A DNA stretch of 5,096 nucleotides from Anaerotignum sp. Lineage in GTDB: Bacteria > Bacillota > Clostridia > Lachnospirales > Anaerotignaceae. Where the stretch lies: positions 1 to 5,096 of the forward strand of contig JAHHTV010000118.1 in the NCBI GenBank assembly GCA_020024395.1. Reading direction: 5' to 3'. Position numbers and translations under genes: made by a program. Positions 5,068-5,096 of the stretch are shown in pieces (position 1 is the first letter of the stretch; the number at the start of each line of letters is the position of its first letter). The notes under the pieces were generated by a model. The model worked only from the letters and a program-made list of their open reading frames with translations. It ran no database searches and was not told where the DNA came from.

Positions 5068-5096
5068 GCTGTAAAATGCTGTATTTTATATATATG

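Overview
The window looks like chromosomal DNA from a low-GC, anaerobic, endospore-forming Clostridia-type Firmicute. Two things point that way: a sporulation/division gene block (yabP-yabQ-divIC), and an NfnAB-type transhydrogenase, an enzyme typical of anaerobes that use ferredoxin. The genus cannot be read from this sequence alone.

The left half (1-2585) is one run of six genes on the minus strand. In transcription order they are mazG (house-cleaning NTP pyrophosphatase), hup (HU nucleoid protein), rqcP (S4-domain ribosome quality-control factor, the yabO family), yabP and yabQ (spore coat/cortex morphogenesis) and divIC (division septum protein, cut by the left edge of the window). This matches the yabN-yabO-yabP-yabQ-divIC order of Bacillus subtilis, with hup inserted between mazG and rqcP. 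Two intrinsic terminators split the run, one after hup (1443-1477) and one after rqcP (1111-1156). The block is therefore probably read as overlapping units: mazG-hup at a high level, rqcP by read-through, and yabP-yabQ mainly during sporulation.

The most interesting spot is the rqcP-yabP junction (1109-1177). A 17-bp hairpin followed by a U-run works as a terminator for rqcP, and its 3' arm holds the yabP ribosome binding site. A good match to a SigE-type promoter sits on its 5' arm, which would place the sporulation start site in the hairpin loop. Vegetative read-through RNA would then carry a masked yabP ribosome binding site, while the sporulation transcript would carry a free one.

The intergenic region 2586-2776 separates the minus-strand block from a plus-strand pair. 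It holds a 9-bp inverted repeat (2681-2709) on top of candidate back-to-back extended -10 promoters, plus a small leader hairpin for each side.

The right half (2777-5028) is a two-gene operon, nfnA-nfnB, for the electron-bifurcating NADH-dependent reduced ferredoxin:NADP+ oxidoreductase. It would balance NADH, NADPH and ferredoxin pools. A strong terminator (5041-5067) closes it. The last 29 bases are AT-rich and hold nothing I recognise. I found no mobile element, CRISPR array, tRNA or rRNA.
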